DNA of 64,000 nt, taken from NCBI RefSeq assembly GCF_041916975.1, contig NZ_JAYRYK010000001.1, positions 1,860,001-1,924,000 on the forward strand, in the 5' to 3' direction. The position numbers and the translations under genes were made by a program. Within the stretch, counting starts at the first letter, position 1, and every line of letters begins with the position of its first letter. Shown piece by piece: positions 1-7,950 of the stretch. The DNA is from Sphingosinicella sp041916975. GTDB taxonomy: Bacteria > Pseudomonadota > Alphaproteobacteria > Sphingomonadales > Sphingomonadaceae. Under the pieces are notes generated by a model, which worked only from the letters and a program-made list of their open reading frames with translations, was not told the DNA's origin and did not search any database.

Positions 1-587
1 GCGCGCGGGCTCGTCCCGCAGGCGAACGCCTTGAAGATACGGCGTACCACCTCGGCCTCAGCCGGATCGATGGTCCGCTCGCCGCGCACGAGCCCACCCT
101 CTGCCGTCAGGCGGCGCACGATCCTGTAGCCGTAAGCGGCACGGCTCGCGGACAGTCCCTTCTCGATGCGCCCGCGCAGGCCGCGATGCGTCTTCTTTGC
201 AAGGTCCTTGAGGAACAGCGCGTTCATCGTGCCCTTGAGCCCGACATGAAGCTCACTGATCTCGCCTTCGGCGAGCGTGACGAGGGTCACGCCTGCGAAC
301 TGCAGGCGCTTGTAGAGCGTCGCGACATCGGCCTGATCGCGCGACACGCGGTCGAGCGCCTCGGCGAGGACGACATCGAACGCACCGCGTTCGGCGTCTC
401 GCAGGAGCTGTCGGATGCCGGGGCGCAGCGTGACGCTGGCGCCGGAGATGGCGGCATCCTCATAGGCCTGTACCTCTGTCCAGCCTTCGCGGCCCGCGCG
501 TTCGCGGCAGATGCGAAGCTGGTCCTCGATTGAGGCCGCGCTCTGCTGGTCGGAGGAATAGCGTGCATAGAGGGCAACGCGGGTCAT
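1..587 (-). CDS. Serine recombinase (resolvase/invertase family), N-terminal part
   Basis: The gene reads in from the left edge on the minus strand, so only about 195 N-terminal residues are present. It begins MTRVALYARYSSDQQSAAS, the typical resolvase start with the catalytic serine at about residue 11 or 12. It continues with EDAAISGASVTLRPG and EALDRVSRDQADVATLYKRL, conserved in the catalytic core, then enters the zinc-ribbon/recombinase region (KKTHRGLRGRIEKG). ATG at 587 has a GAAGGTG ribosome site upstream. Large serine recombinases of this type integrate and excise mobile elements by serine attack at short att sites, which fits the mobilisation genes to the right. The C-terminus lies outside the window. 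Confidence 0.9.
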   Translation of the reverse strand, partial: MTRVALYARYSSDQQSAASIEDQLRICRERAGREGWTEVQAYEDAAISGASVTLRPGIRQLLRDAERGAFDVVLAEALDRVSRDQADVATLYKRLQFAGVTLVTLAEGEISELHVGLKGTMNALFLKDLAKKTHRGLRGRIEKGLSASRAAYGYRIVRRLTAEGGLVRGERTIDPAEAEVVRRIFKAFACGTSPR

Positions 588-680
588 GCGTCATCACCTT
601 CGGAAAAGAATGAGGCCCGGGCCGGGAGACGCCGTCGCAAGGGGACGGGGACATATGATTGGCGGGCCGCTGCGTGCATC

Positions 681-863
681 CTACTTGCTGTTACCGTCAT
701 TGTCATTGGCGGCCTTGCGGGCGCGGAGATGCTCACGGGCGATATGACGCCCGATCGCCTCGGCGATGCGCGTGAGCGCGGCGTCAACACCGGCAGGGTC
801 GAGAGAAACGGCATTGTCGTTCGCCACGGCAGGCGCTGGTCCCGGCGCGTCATCCCCGGCCAT
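681..863 (-). CDS. Small hypothetical protein with ANDN motifs
   Basis: A 60-residue protein is read if translation starts at ATG 863 (an upstream in-frame start at 887 is possible). It contains VANDNAVSLDPAGVDAALTR, then an amphipathic helix (RIAEAIGRHIAREHLRARKA), and ends AANDNDGNSK. Short proteins rich in ANDN motifs are common beside integrases and AlpA regulators in alphaproteobacterial mobile elements, but their function is not known to me. The start overlaps the last 14 bases of the AlpA-type gene, which suggests translational coupling. It lies about 90 bases upstream of the recombinase start, so the three genes probably form one operon. Confidence 0.6.
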   Translation of the reverse strand: MAGDDAPGPAPAVANDNAVSLDPAGVDAALTRIAEAIGRHIAREHLRARKAANDNDGNSK

Positions 864-1083
864 GGCCGGCACCGCAGATATCCTCATTGTCGTTCCCCGC
901 CTCGTAGAACATGGGGTTCTTCATCCATGCGTTGACGGCGGACTCGCGCCAGCCGGTACAGCGCGTGGCGATGCGGACCTGCTTCGGGAAGCTGCCTGCC
1001 TGCATCTTCCGGTAGAGCGTCGAGCGACTGAGCCCGGTGCGGTCGAGGACGGCGTGCAAACGTAAGATACGGTCGTGGGACAT
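850..1083 (-). CDS. AlpA-family (MerR-like HTH) transcriptional regulator
   Basis: A 77-residue DNA-binding protein. It starts MSHDRILRLHAVLDRTGLSR and continues STLYRKMQAGSFPKQVRI, then GWRESAVNAWMK. This is the AlpA/excisionase winged-helix pattern: a TGLSRSTLYR recognition helix, a FPKQVRIATRCTGW wing and a W-x-ESAVNAW helix. AlpA proteins activate integrase or excision genes of prophages and integrative elements. Its position at the head of an operon that runs toward the serine recombinase fits control of excision. An upstream in-frame ATG at 1098 is less likely because conserved sequence begins at 1083. Three helically phased GACGT repeats lie about 130 bases upstream. Confidence 0.85.
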   Translation of the reverse strand: MSHDRILRLHAVLDRTGLSRSTLYRKMQAGSFPKQVRIATRCTGWRESAVNAWMKNPMFYEAGNDNEDICGAGHGRG

Positions 1084-1550
1084 GGCTGGTCTTCCCAAAA
1101 GTGGTTGTCAGCATCCCCTACGCCGCCCACGATGTCGCAAGCTTGGGCGTCGTCAAGAGTGCCGGAAACGGTGCCAGCTCAGCGCAAACAGCCTGGGGGA
1201 CGGCTTGGGACGTCACCGAACGTCAGCGCACGTCCGTTCGCCGCCAAAGATTTTTTTGCAGCGGAGCGCAGCGATACGGGTCTAACGTCCCATTATGTCT
1301 CGTGCGCCTGGTCAGCGCGCGAATCAGGCACCAGGCTTCTGCCCGGCGGCGTGTTTGACCCGTCTGTTCCGGTCGGGAGCGGGCGTCACGGGGCTTAGGC
1401 GGACCGCGCCGGCCTGCAACCTGCCTGCGGCAGGTCTTCCACATGCGTTCCAGCCCGTCGGGTGCAGGCCGTCTCATGCGGCCCGCCTGATCCCGTTCCT
1501 GCCGCCCGCCCCCGCCCTCCGGCCGGGGCCGCGGCTTTGGCAGGAGAAGG
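1084..1550. other. Non-coding divergent region of the mobile element
   Basis: No convincing gene is seen in these 467 bases between the leftward AlpA-type operon and the rightward sigma-like gene. It holds three phased ACGTC repeats (1210-1234), an ATTTTTTTG tract near 1250 and a 7-bp inverted repeat ACCTGCC/GGCAGGT at 1419-1435 with a 3-base loop. It is the likely site of both divergent promoters. Short open frames here have no recognisable products. Confidence 0.5.
1210..1234. repeat. Three ACGTC boxes at exact 10-bp spacing
   Basis: ACGTC occurs at 1210-1214, 1220-1224 and 1230-1234, one DNA turn apart; on the minus strand this reads as GACGT followed by five variable bases, three times. 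Phased short repeats in front of an excision regulator are typical of cooperative binding sites. The binding protein (AlpA-type regulator, recombinase or other) is inference. Confidence 0.5.
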
Positions 1551-1955
1551 ATGATGAACGGCAAATCTGTACCTCAACCCGGCGTGCCGCTGGAGCGCGA
1601 TCGTCACGCGGTGATGCGGGCATGGCTCAGGAAACTGCCCGAACGGACGCTGCTGGTGTTCATAGCCCACAGGGTCGAAGGCCAGTCTTACGCCGAGATC
1701 GCTAAGGACATGCGCATCGGTGAATGGCGCGTACGCTGGCACATGCGCAGGGCCATCCGGCACATACTTAAGATCGGAAAGCCCTACCGGGAGGCGTTCG
1801 CGGCACTTGATCCTATAACGCAGCAGGTCATGGAGCTCGCCTGGGACGGGCTCCTCAACGACCGCATCGCGCAACGGCTCGGCCTCACCACCCAAGAGGT
1901 GGAAAACCGCATGGCGGCGGCGCTGGTGGCGCTGCATAAGGCCGCAACCCTCTGA
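1551..1955 (+). CDS. Sigma-70 region 4-like DNA-binding protein
   Basis: A 134-residue protein with two successive sigma-region-4-like helix-turn-helix segments. The first, at about residues 22-70, has LRKLPERTLLVFIAHRVEG followed by SYAEIAKDMRIGEWRVRWHM. The second, at about 85-130, has LDPITQQVMELAWDG, then NDRIAQRLGLTTQEVENRM. No region 2 is present, so it is not a complete sigma factor. Such proteins occur on sphingomonad plasmids and integrated elements, often annotated as sigma-factor-like HTH proteins. ATG at 1551 (or 1554) follows an AGGAGA ribosome site. Its target is unknown; regulation of the element is inferred from position. Confidence 0.75.
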   Translation: MMNGKSVPQPGVPLERDRHAVMRAWLRKLPERTLLVFIAHRVEGQSYAEIAKDMRIGEWRVRWHMRRAIRHILKIGKPYREAFAALDPITQQVMELAWDGLLNDRIAQRLGLTTQEVENRMAAALVALHKAATL

Positions 1956-2027
1956 TCAGGGGGTTGTGATCCTAGCGCCCTGTTCTTGCAGTGCAAAGTC
2001 ATGCCTCAGTTGCTAGGAAGGTCTCAT

Positions 2028-2951
2028 ATGCGCACCGACCTCGATCATCTGCCACCAGCCAAGCAGCGCGAGCTTGAGCGCGTGCTGGAGGTGCTGTTCG
2101 CGGGGTTCGAGGAAGCGACTGCACTTGCCACGCAGGCGTGGAAGAAGAAGGGCCGCATCCTCAAGGTCGTGCTCTACGGCAGCTATGCGCGCGGCGGCTG
2201 GGTCGACGAGCCGCACACCGCCAAGGGCTACAAGTCCGACTTCGACCTGCTCGTCGTCGTCAACGACAAGCGGCTCACCGACCGCATCCCGTACTGGGAG
2301 AAGGCCGAGGACCAGCTGATGCGCGAGTACGGCATCACCAAGACGCTGAAGACCCCGGTCAACTTCATCGTGCACACGCTGCAGGAGGTGAACGACGGGC
2401 TTGCGCATGGCCGGTACTTCTTCATGGACGTCGCCAAGGACGGCATCGCGCTCTACCAGAGCGATGACACGCCGTTCCATACGCCGAAGCCCAAGACGCC
2501 TAAACAGGCGCTCACCATGGCCAAGGAGTACTTCGACGAATGGCTTCCCAGTGCCCAGGATTTTTACGGTAGTGCCACCGATGCCGTAGCGAAGGGCAAG
2601 GGCAAGTTAGCCGCTTTTCTGTTCCACCAAGCCACCGAACGCCTCTACCATTGCGTCCTTCTGGTCTGCACCTTCTATACTCCGCACGTCCACAATTTGG
2701 GCTTCCTTCGCACGCAGGCGGAGCGTCTGGACCGGCGCCTTTTCCATGTCTGGCCCCGTGATACGAAGAAGGAACGCGCCCTGTTCGAGAAGCTGAAGGA
2801 GGCCTATGTGAAGGCCCGCTACTCGAAGCACTACCGCATCAGCGCCGAGGAACTGGAGTGGCTTGGCGCGCAGGTCGAAGAGCTTGGCCGCGTCGTCCAT
2901 GCCGTCTGCAGCGAGCGGATTGCTGAGCTCGAAGCCGCCGCAAAAGTTTGA
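2028..2951 (+). CDS. Nucleotidyltransferase (MNT) fused to HEPN-type domain
   Basis: A 307-residue protein. The N-terminal half carries the polymerase-beta-type nucleotidyltransferase signature: VVLYGSYARGGW at about 45-56 followed by the metal-binding SDFDLLVVV. The C-terminal half (about 155-300) is helical and resembles HEPN/KNTase C-terminal domains, with KLAAFLFHQATERLYHCVL. I do not see a canonical R-x4-6-H nuclease motif; the nearest is RYSKH. MNT and HEPN partners form toxin-antitoxin (type VII) and defence modules, usually as two genes; here they are fused. ATG 2028 is preceded by AGGAAGG, so the upstream in-frame start at 1986 is unlikely. It lies among cargo genes of the mobile element. 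Confidence 0.8.
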   Translation: MRTDLDHLPPAKQRELERVLEVLFAGFEEATALATQAWKKKGRILKVVLYGSYARGGWVDEPHTAKGYKSDFDLLVVVNDKRLTDRIPYWEKAEDQLMREYGITKTLKTPVNFIVHTLQEVNDGLAHGRYFFMDVAKDGIALYQSDDTPFHTPKPKTPKQALTMAKEYFDEWLPSAQDFYGSATDAVAKGKGKLAAFLFHQATERLYHCVLLVCTFYTPHVHNLGFLRTQAERLDRRLFHVWPRDTKKERALFEKLKEAYVKARYSKHYRISAEELEWLGAQVEELGRVVHAVCSERIAELEAAAKV

Positions 2952-3043
2952 GAAAAGCACCGTCTTTGAGCTACACACCTTGACCGGGTTCAGGTTAACT
3001 TGTCAGCTCACCTGGACACCACTGGTATGGCATAAATCGTTAT

Positions 3044-3439
3044 ATGAAGGCTTTGTCCGAAATACAGAAGCGGGTACTTGTTTCGCTTATCGAGGGAGCC
3101 GGCACAACGCAGCGGTTCGGTCGATGGCCTCGTATTACAGTGGACGCACTTCAACGCCTTGGATTAGTAACCGTAACAATCCTGGATACGCCACCTGATT
3201 GCTACCGGTTGGCCCGCGTTGATCTTACATCTCATGGCAGGGCTTTACGCGATGTTCTCTCCCGCGACGTTGAGCCTATCCCATTCCCTGATTACCGGAA
3301 GCGTGCGCTGCATGAAATGTGTTGGCATGACCCGCATTACCCAGTGGGTGAATGGCGCTGTCCACTGAAGAAGCATCACGCTGATTTTCATCGCTACATG
3401 CCGGTTGATTTGATCACTTGGAAAAAGGAAAGCGAATAA
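3044..3439 (+). CDS. Hypothetical protein, possible winged-helix fold
   Basis: A 131-residue protein with no family I can name. The first half (MKALSEIQKRVLVSLIEGAG, then RWPRITVDALQRLGLVTV) resembles the start of a winged-helix domain. The second half is rich in Cys, His and Trp (HEMCWHDPHYPVGEWRCPLK, then HHADFHRYM), which could be a metal-binding segment. Base composition is lower in GC than the core genome, as for the next gene, suggesting acquired cargo. It follows the MNT-HEPN gene by 92 bases and might be co-transcribed with it. Coding status is likely but not certain. Confidence 0.5.
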   Translation: MKALSEIQKRVLVSLIEGAGTTQRFGRWPRITVDALQRLGLVTVTILDTPPDCYRLARVDLTSHGRALRDVLSRDVEPIPFPDYRKRALHEMCWHDPHYPVGEWRCPLKKHHADFHRYMPVDLITWKKESE

Positions 3440-3593
3440 GATCATCTGTGCCGTTCCTAGTAGCAGGTGAATTTCTCGTCTGCTCCCGGCTTCGTGCTCA
3501 CCAATTAAAGTTTGAAGTCTTACAACTCTGTGTTCTTGGATCGTATGGCCCGCTGCACATGCTCTTTGATCATACTGATTCCATCGCTACGAA

Positions 3594-4355
3594 GTGATCG
3601 TGGAGAACCGATTGACCGCAGATACGCCATCCGCCGAAATGACTGCATGCAGGCTTTGCCAAGAGCGCATTTCAGTCAAAGCAGAGCTTTGTCGCCACTG
3701 CCATTCCTATCAGGACTGGCGCCGACATTTGAATTTTTCGGGTACAGTTCTGGCACTTTTAGTCGCACTTGTGTCGGTACTTGGATGGATGCTTCCAGCT
3801 GTTGCGACGGCTCTCAGGCCAAGCCACTCGCGCATCACGCTTTCCAATCCCGTTGTTCGTGGTGAGGCGATTTACTTGATCGCGACAAATGTTGGCAGTC
3901 AGCCCGGCGTCATCAAGCGCGGACTACTACGCTCTCCCTACATCGATTTGGGTGCTGACCTGTTGATGATCCACCCAGCTGATGCGTTGATCCCACCAGG
4001 GGCAAAACAGATCGGACTCAAAGTTCATCTCCAGCTTAGCACCATGGATGCCCATCTCGGTCTGCTAAAAGCGGTTGCAGATAGTTCACGGCGAAATTCG
4101 CAGAGGCTAGCCGGTCATGTCGTAGTTTGGTCGCAAGGTTCGAATGGACAGGACGCAGAAGCGCGCTTGGCGATATCCTATCAAGACATAGCCACTCTTC
4201 TCGAAGCGCATGCATCACGTTGCAAGAATTCGGCGGCACCTCCAACAATGGAAAATGGTTGCCGCGGAATCCGTGAATTGGAAGCAGACAACAGGCGCTT
4301 TTCTCAACAAATTCAAGAATCGCTTACCAAGGCAGCCGACCAATCATCCAAATGA
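3594..4355 (+). CDS. Zinc-ribbon, single-pass membrane protein
   Basis: A 253-residue protein from a GTG start (ATG at 3639 is an alternative). It has an N-terminal zinc ribbon (CRLCQERISVKAELCRHC, residues about 19-36), a hydrophobic segment at about 48-70 (TVLALLVALVSVLGWMLP) and an extracytoplasmic domain of unknown family. The topology suggests a cytoplasmic metal-binding head and a large periplasmic domain. Moderate GC and codon use unlike its neighbours point to recent acquisition. Its last 43 bases overlap the 3' end of the convergent traD gene. I cannot assign a function. Confidence 0.6.
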   Translation: MIVENRLTADTPSAEMTACRLCQERISVKAELCRHCHSYQDWRRHLNFSGTVLALLVALVSVLGWMLPAVATALRPSHSRITLSNPVVRGEAIYLIATNVGSQPGVIKRGLLRSPYIDLGADLLMIHPADALIPPGAKQIGLKVHLQLSTMDAHLGLLKAVADSSRRNSQRLAGHVVVWSQGSNGQDAEARLAISYQDIATLLEAHASRCKNSAAPPTMENGCRGIRELEADNRRFSQQIQESLTKAADQSSK

Positions 4356-4627
4356 GTTTTGGCCTCGGCTTCAAACGCCCGTTTCCCTTTGCGCCGCCAC
4401 AGCGCGATGATCTCGTTGCGCTGCTCGCCGTCCACCTGTTGCACGAGCCCGAGCAGCGCCCCGTAGATCGCTGCCCGGTCATCTTCGACAAGCACATCGA
4501 GCCTGGCCTTGACGATGAGCCCGCCGAGCTCAATGAGCCGGCGCGTCCGCTCGCGGCGTTTCACGACCCAGTCCCTTGTATCAGCCCGCGCCCGCTGCGC
4601 CTGCAACCGATGCCGCAGAGCCTGCAT
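4313..4627 (-). CDS. traD: Conjugal transfer protein TraD (Ti-type)
   Basis: A small basic protein of about 104 residues. The diagnostic part is RERTRRLIELGGLIVKARLD, then AIYGALLGLVQQVDGEQRN and ALWRRKGKRAFEAEAK, as in TraD of Ti-type and sphingomonad transfer regions. TraD is an accessory protein of DNA processing at oriT. The start is uncertain: ATG 4627 gives a normal TraD length and overlaps the preceding traC-like gene by 47 bases; longer in-frame starts up to 4825 lack homologous sequence. In complete systems traG follows traD, but here the next gene is convergent cargo, so the transfer operon is truncated. Confidence 0.75.
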   Translation of the reverse strand: MQALRHRLQAQRARADTRDWVVKRRERTRRLIELGGLIVKARLDVLVEDDRAAIYGALLGLVQQVDGEQRNEIIALWRRKGKRAFEAEAKTHLDDWSAALVSDS

Positions 4628-4904
4628 CCGCTGCTCTGCCCTTGCCGTCTTTCGCAGTGCCTGCCGGAGCGTGTTTCCCGCGCAGAAAGAACGCAGTGCC
4701 CGCAGTGCGCCATTCCTCCTTCTGCACCATGTCGGTGGTCGCGGCGGCGTTGACCAGCACACCTGCAAGCACATCGACCCCGAGGCTATCTGCGCCAGTC
4801 GTCGTGACGAGTTGCCCAAGCTCACGAAGCTTCCGGTCCTGAAGCGCCTTCGCCTTGTCGGCGAGCAGCTTCATCTCGGCATCATAGTCACGGGGCCTGC
4901 GCAT
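4581..4904 (-). CDS. TraC/TraD-like conjugal transfer accessory protein
   Basis: A 107-residue protein starting MRRPRDYDAEMKLLADKAKA and continuing LQDRKLRELGQLVTTTGADS with a TAFFLRG segment near residue 75. This is the pattern of small relaxosome accessory proteins (annotated TraC or TraD) encoded just ahead of traD and divergent from traA in sphingomonads and Rhizobiaceae. ATG 4904 has a GGAAGGA ribosome site. It diverges from traA across a 174-base region that contains the oriT-like site, the arrangement of Ti-plasmid Dtr regions. The C-terminal Gly/Ala tail is low complexity. Confidence 0.7.
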   Translation of the reverse strand: MRRPRDYDAEMKLLADKAKALQDRKLRELGQLVTTTGADSLGVDVLAGVLVNAAATTDMVQKEEWRTAGTAFFLRGKHAPAGTAKDGKGRAADAGSAASVAGAAGAG

Positions 4905-5020
4905 GGGATGGGGTCCTTCCGTTTGCGGTGATGTGCCCGACGCTACGAGTCGTTCTGGCGGGCGGTAAAGAGGCCGAACCTTGCTGAGATCACCCGGTCC
5001 CTCGCGAGATTCGATCTTGT

Positions 5021-5049
5021 GAGGGCGCGCTTATACGTCGTGCCGACGT
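5021..5049. other. Origin of transfer (oriT), Ti/RSF1010-type nic region
   Basis: GAGGGCGCGCTTATACGTCG at 5021-5040 closely matches the nic core of Ti-plasmid oriT (AGGGCGCAATTATACGTCG as I recall it) and, on the complementary strand, the RSF1010-like TAAGTGCGCCCTC. Directly beside it is a perfect hairpin, ACGTCG-TGC-CGACGT (5035-5049), as expected for relaxase recognition. It lies 30 bases upstream of traA, where Ti-type oriT sites sit. MOBQ relaxases such as the adjacent TraA cut this type of site. Confidence 0.8.
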
Positions 5050-5078
5050 GGCTTTCGGGGTGTAGATCGTGTGCCGCC

Positions 5079-7946
5079 ATGGCAATCTATCACTTCAGCG
5101 CGAAGGTCATCAGCCGGAGTACCGGCGCCAGCGCGCTTGCGTCCGCCGCGTACCGTTCCGCCTCACGGCTGCACGACCAGCGGCTGGATCGCCATCACGA
5201 CTTCACGAACAAGGCCGGCGTCATCCACTCCGAGGTGATGCTGCCGGAGAATGCACCCGAGCATCTCTGCGACCGCGAAGCGCTCTGGAACGCCGTCGAG
5301 GCGGCGGAGGTGCGCAAGGACGCACAGCTCGCCCGCGAGGTCGAGTTCGCGCTGCCAAGGGAACTGGAACAGGCCGACGCGATTGAAGTGGCGCGCGACT
5401 TCGTGCGAACCGAGTTCGTCGAACGCGGCATGTGCGCTGATCTGAACGTCCACTGGGACATCGGCGCCGACGGCATGGCAAAGCCCCATGCCCATGTCAT
5501 GCTCACCATGCGTGAGGTGGATGAGAACGGCTTCGGCGCGAAGGTGCGCGATTGGAATAGCACAGCGCTTCTCGAACACTGGCGCGAAGCCTGGGCAGAG
5601 CACCTCAACCGCGCGCTCGCCGAGCGCGACATCGACGTCGCCGTCGACCACCGCAGCCTCGAGGCGCAGGGCATCGACCTCGAACCCCAGAACAAGATCG
5701 GCCCGGCGGCATCGCGCATGGCGGATGTGGGGCTTACCGGGGAACGCCTCGACGAGCACCGCGCCATCGCGCGCGCCAACGGCGAGCGGATCCTCGCGAA
5801 CCCCGAGGTGGCACTCGATGCGCTGACGCACAGCCAGGCGACGTTCACGCGGCGCGAGCTTGCGATGTTCGTGCACCGGCACAGCGACGGCAGGGACCAG
5901 TTCGACCGCGTGCTCGCCGCCGTCGAAGTCTCGCCGGCGCTCGTCGCAATCGGCAAGGACGGCCGCGAGCAGGAGCGCTTTACCAGCCGCGCGATGCTGG
6001 GGACCGAGCAGCGGCTCGAAAAGGCCACGGAGCGGCTGCACGCGCAGCAAAAGCACAGTGTCCGCGATGTCTTCCGCGACCATGCCGTTGCGCGCGCAGA
6101 GCGGCATGGGCTCGTGCTCTCGTCCGAGCAGCGCGCGGCGCTCGATCATGTCACCCAAGCCAAAGGCCTCGGTGTCATCGTCGGCTACGCTGGAACGGGG
6201 AAGTCCGCGCTGCTCGGCGTTGCCCGCGAAGCCTGGGAAGATGCCGGCTACCGTGTACGCGGGCTCGCGCTCTCCGGCATTGCAGCCGAGAACCTCGAAG
6301 CGGGATCGCGCATCGCATCGCGTACGATCGCGGCGCAGGAGCACGCCTGGGCGAACGGCACCGATCGTCTGACGCCCCGTGATGTGCTTGTCATCGACGA
6401 GGCCGGGATGATCGGAACGCGGCAGATGGAGCGTGTGCTGTCACATGCCAGTGAGGTCGGTGCCAAGGTGGTGCTCGTCGGCGATCCCGAGCAGCTGCAG
6501 GCGATCGAGGCGGGCGCCGCGTTCCGCAGCATCCATGAGCGCCATGGCGGGGTCGAGGTCACCGAGATCCGCCGTCAGCATGAAGCCTGGCAGAGGGATG
6601 CCGTGCGGCAGCTCGCAACGGGGAGAACATCAGAAGCGATCCACACCCTCCGCGAGCATGATCGAATCCACGCAGCGCCGACCGAAGCCGACGCAAAGAA
6701 ACAGCTCATCGACCGCTGGGACAGGGACCGGAAAGCGCAGCCGCAGAAGAGCCGGCTGATCCTCGCGCACACGCGTGCCGACGTTGCGGAGCTCAATGCA
6801 CTTGCGCGGCAGCGCCTGCGGCTCGGCAAACAGCTCGGCGACGATGTCCGTGTGGACACAACGAAAGGTCCAAAGCCATTCGCGCGCGGCGACCGGGTGA
6901 TGTTCCTGCGGAACGAGAAGAGCCTGGGGGTGAAGAATGGCTCGCTTGGGCGCGTCGAGAACGTGAGTCCGGCCCGCATGGCGGTGATGCTCGATGATGG
7001 TAGAGCCATCAGCTTCGACACGAAGCTCTACACCGACATCGACCATGGCTATGCCGCCACGATCCACAAGGCGCAGGGGGTCACCGTGGACCGGACCTAT
7101 GTCCTCGCCACAGGCGGCATGGACCGGCACGGCGCCTATGTGGCGCTGTCGCGTCACCGCGAGCGGGTGGACCTCTACTACGGCAAGGAGACGTTCAAAA
7201 ACGAGCAGCAGCTGATCCGCACACTCGGCCGTGACCGCGGCAAGGACATGGTCGGGGATTACGGTCCCATCGCAGACAGGGCAGAGGCATTCGCCGCGCG
7301 GCGCGGCATCACGCTTAGGGAGCGGGTCAAGGAAATCGCGGTCAAGGTCCGTGACATGTTCGAGGGGCTGCAACTGAAAAGTACCCCCATCCAGGCGCCG
7401 AAGCCGCAGCTGGAGCCTGCGGTCGAGCAGTACGCGCGCACGGTGCACAAGGTCCGCGAGATGGGGCTTGCACGCGTGCCGATGAGCGAACCCTTGCGCG
7501 CCCTGCACGAACGCGACGAGGCCGCGCTCGATGCAATCCGGCCCGGTGCGGCGCGCGACCTTCGGAACGCGTGGCGCGCGGACCTGAAACTGCTCGACAC
7601 GATGGCACGCGGCGACGTGCGGCAGGCGCGTGCGCTCCTCGACGAGGCGGAGCGTTATCGCAGCGACCCCGCCTACCGCGCCGACCGGTTCGTCGCGGAA
7701 TGGACCCGGCTCAGGAAGCAGCAGGAGCATGCCAGGTTCTGGGGCGAAGAGCACAAGCTCCCGAAGATCAACGCGGGCATGGCCGGCCTTGCGAAGAGCC
7801 TCGAACGCGATGCGCAGATGGAATCACTGCTTCGACCACGCGCTCGTGAGCTCGGGCTCGGCATCGGCATGGAACCGGCGCGCGGGCTGTCCCGGGAGCT
7901 CTCAGACTGGTTCGGCCTCTCGCGTGGGCGAGGACTCAGCCGTTAG
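5079..7946 (+). CDS. traA: Ti-type conjugative transfer relaxase/helicase TraA
   Basis: A 955-residue MOBQ relaxase joined to a superfamily I helicase. It nicks oriT, stays covalently bound to the 5' end and unwinds the transferred strand. The N-terminus MAIYHFSAKVISRSTGASAL is typical and fixes the start at 5079. The relaxase three-histidine region is KPHAHVMLTMREV (about 134-146). The helicase has Walker A GYAGTGKS (about 369-376), Walker B VLVIDEAGMI (about 437) and the UvrD-like C-terminal motif ATIHKAQGVTVDRTYVLA (about 660). Length is somewhat below the 1,100 residues of Ti TraA. No coupling protein or mating-pore genes are present in the window, so transfer would need a helper. Confidence 0.95.
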   Translation: MAIYHFSAKVISRSTGASALASAAYRSASRLHDQRLDRHHDFTNKAGVIHSEVMLPENAPEHLCDREALWNAVEAAEVRKDAQLAREVEFALPRELEQADAIEVARDFVRTEFVERGMCADLNVHWDIGADGMAKPHAHVMLTMREVDENGFGAKVRDWNSTALLEHWREAWAEHLNRALAERDIDVAVDHRSLEAQGIDLEPQNKIGPAASRMADVGLTGERLDEHRAIARANGERILANPEVALDALTHSQATFTRRELAMFVHRHSDGRDQFDRVLAAVEVSPALVAIGKDGREQERFTSRAMLGTEQRLEKATERLHAQQKHSVRDVFRDHAVARAERHGLVLSSEQRAALDHVTQAKGLGVIVGYAGTGKSALLGVAREAWEDAGYRVRGLALSGIAAENLEAGSRIASRTIAAQEHAWANGTDRLTPRDVLVIDEAGMIGTRQMERVLSHASEVGAKVVLVGDPEQLQAIEAGAAFRSIHERHGGVEVTEIRRQHEAWQRDAVRQLATGRTSEAIHTLREHDRIHAAPTEADAKKQLIDRWDRDRKAQPQKSRLILAHTRADVAELNALARQRLRLGKQLGDDVRVDTTKGPKPFARGDRVMFLRNEKSLGVKNGSLGRVENVSPARMAVMLDDGRAISFDTKLYTDIDHGYAATIHKAQGVTVDRTYVLATGGMDRHGAYVALSRHRERVDLYYGKETFKNEQQLIRTLGRDRGKDMVGDYGPIADRAEAFAARRGITLRERVKEIAVKVRDMFEGLQLKSTPIQAPKPQLEPAVEQYARTVHKVREMGLARVPMSEPLRALHERDEAALDAIRPGAARDLRNAWRADLKLLDTMARGDVRQARALLDEAERYRSDPAYRADRFVAEWTRLRKQQEHARFWGEEHKLPKINAGMAGLAKSLERDAQMESLLRPRARELGLGIGMEPARGLSRELSDWFGLSRGRGLSR

Positions 7947-7950
7947 GCTC

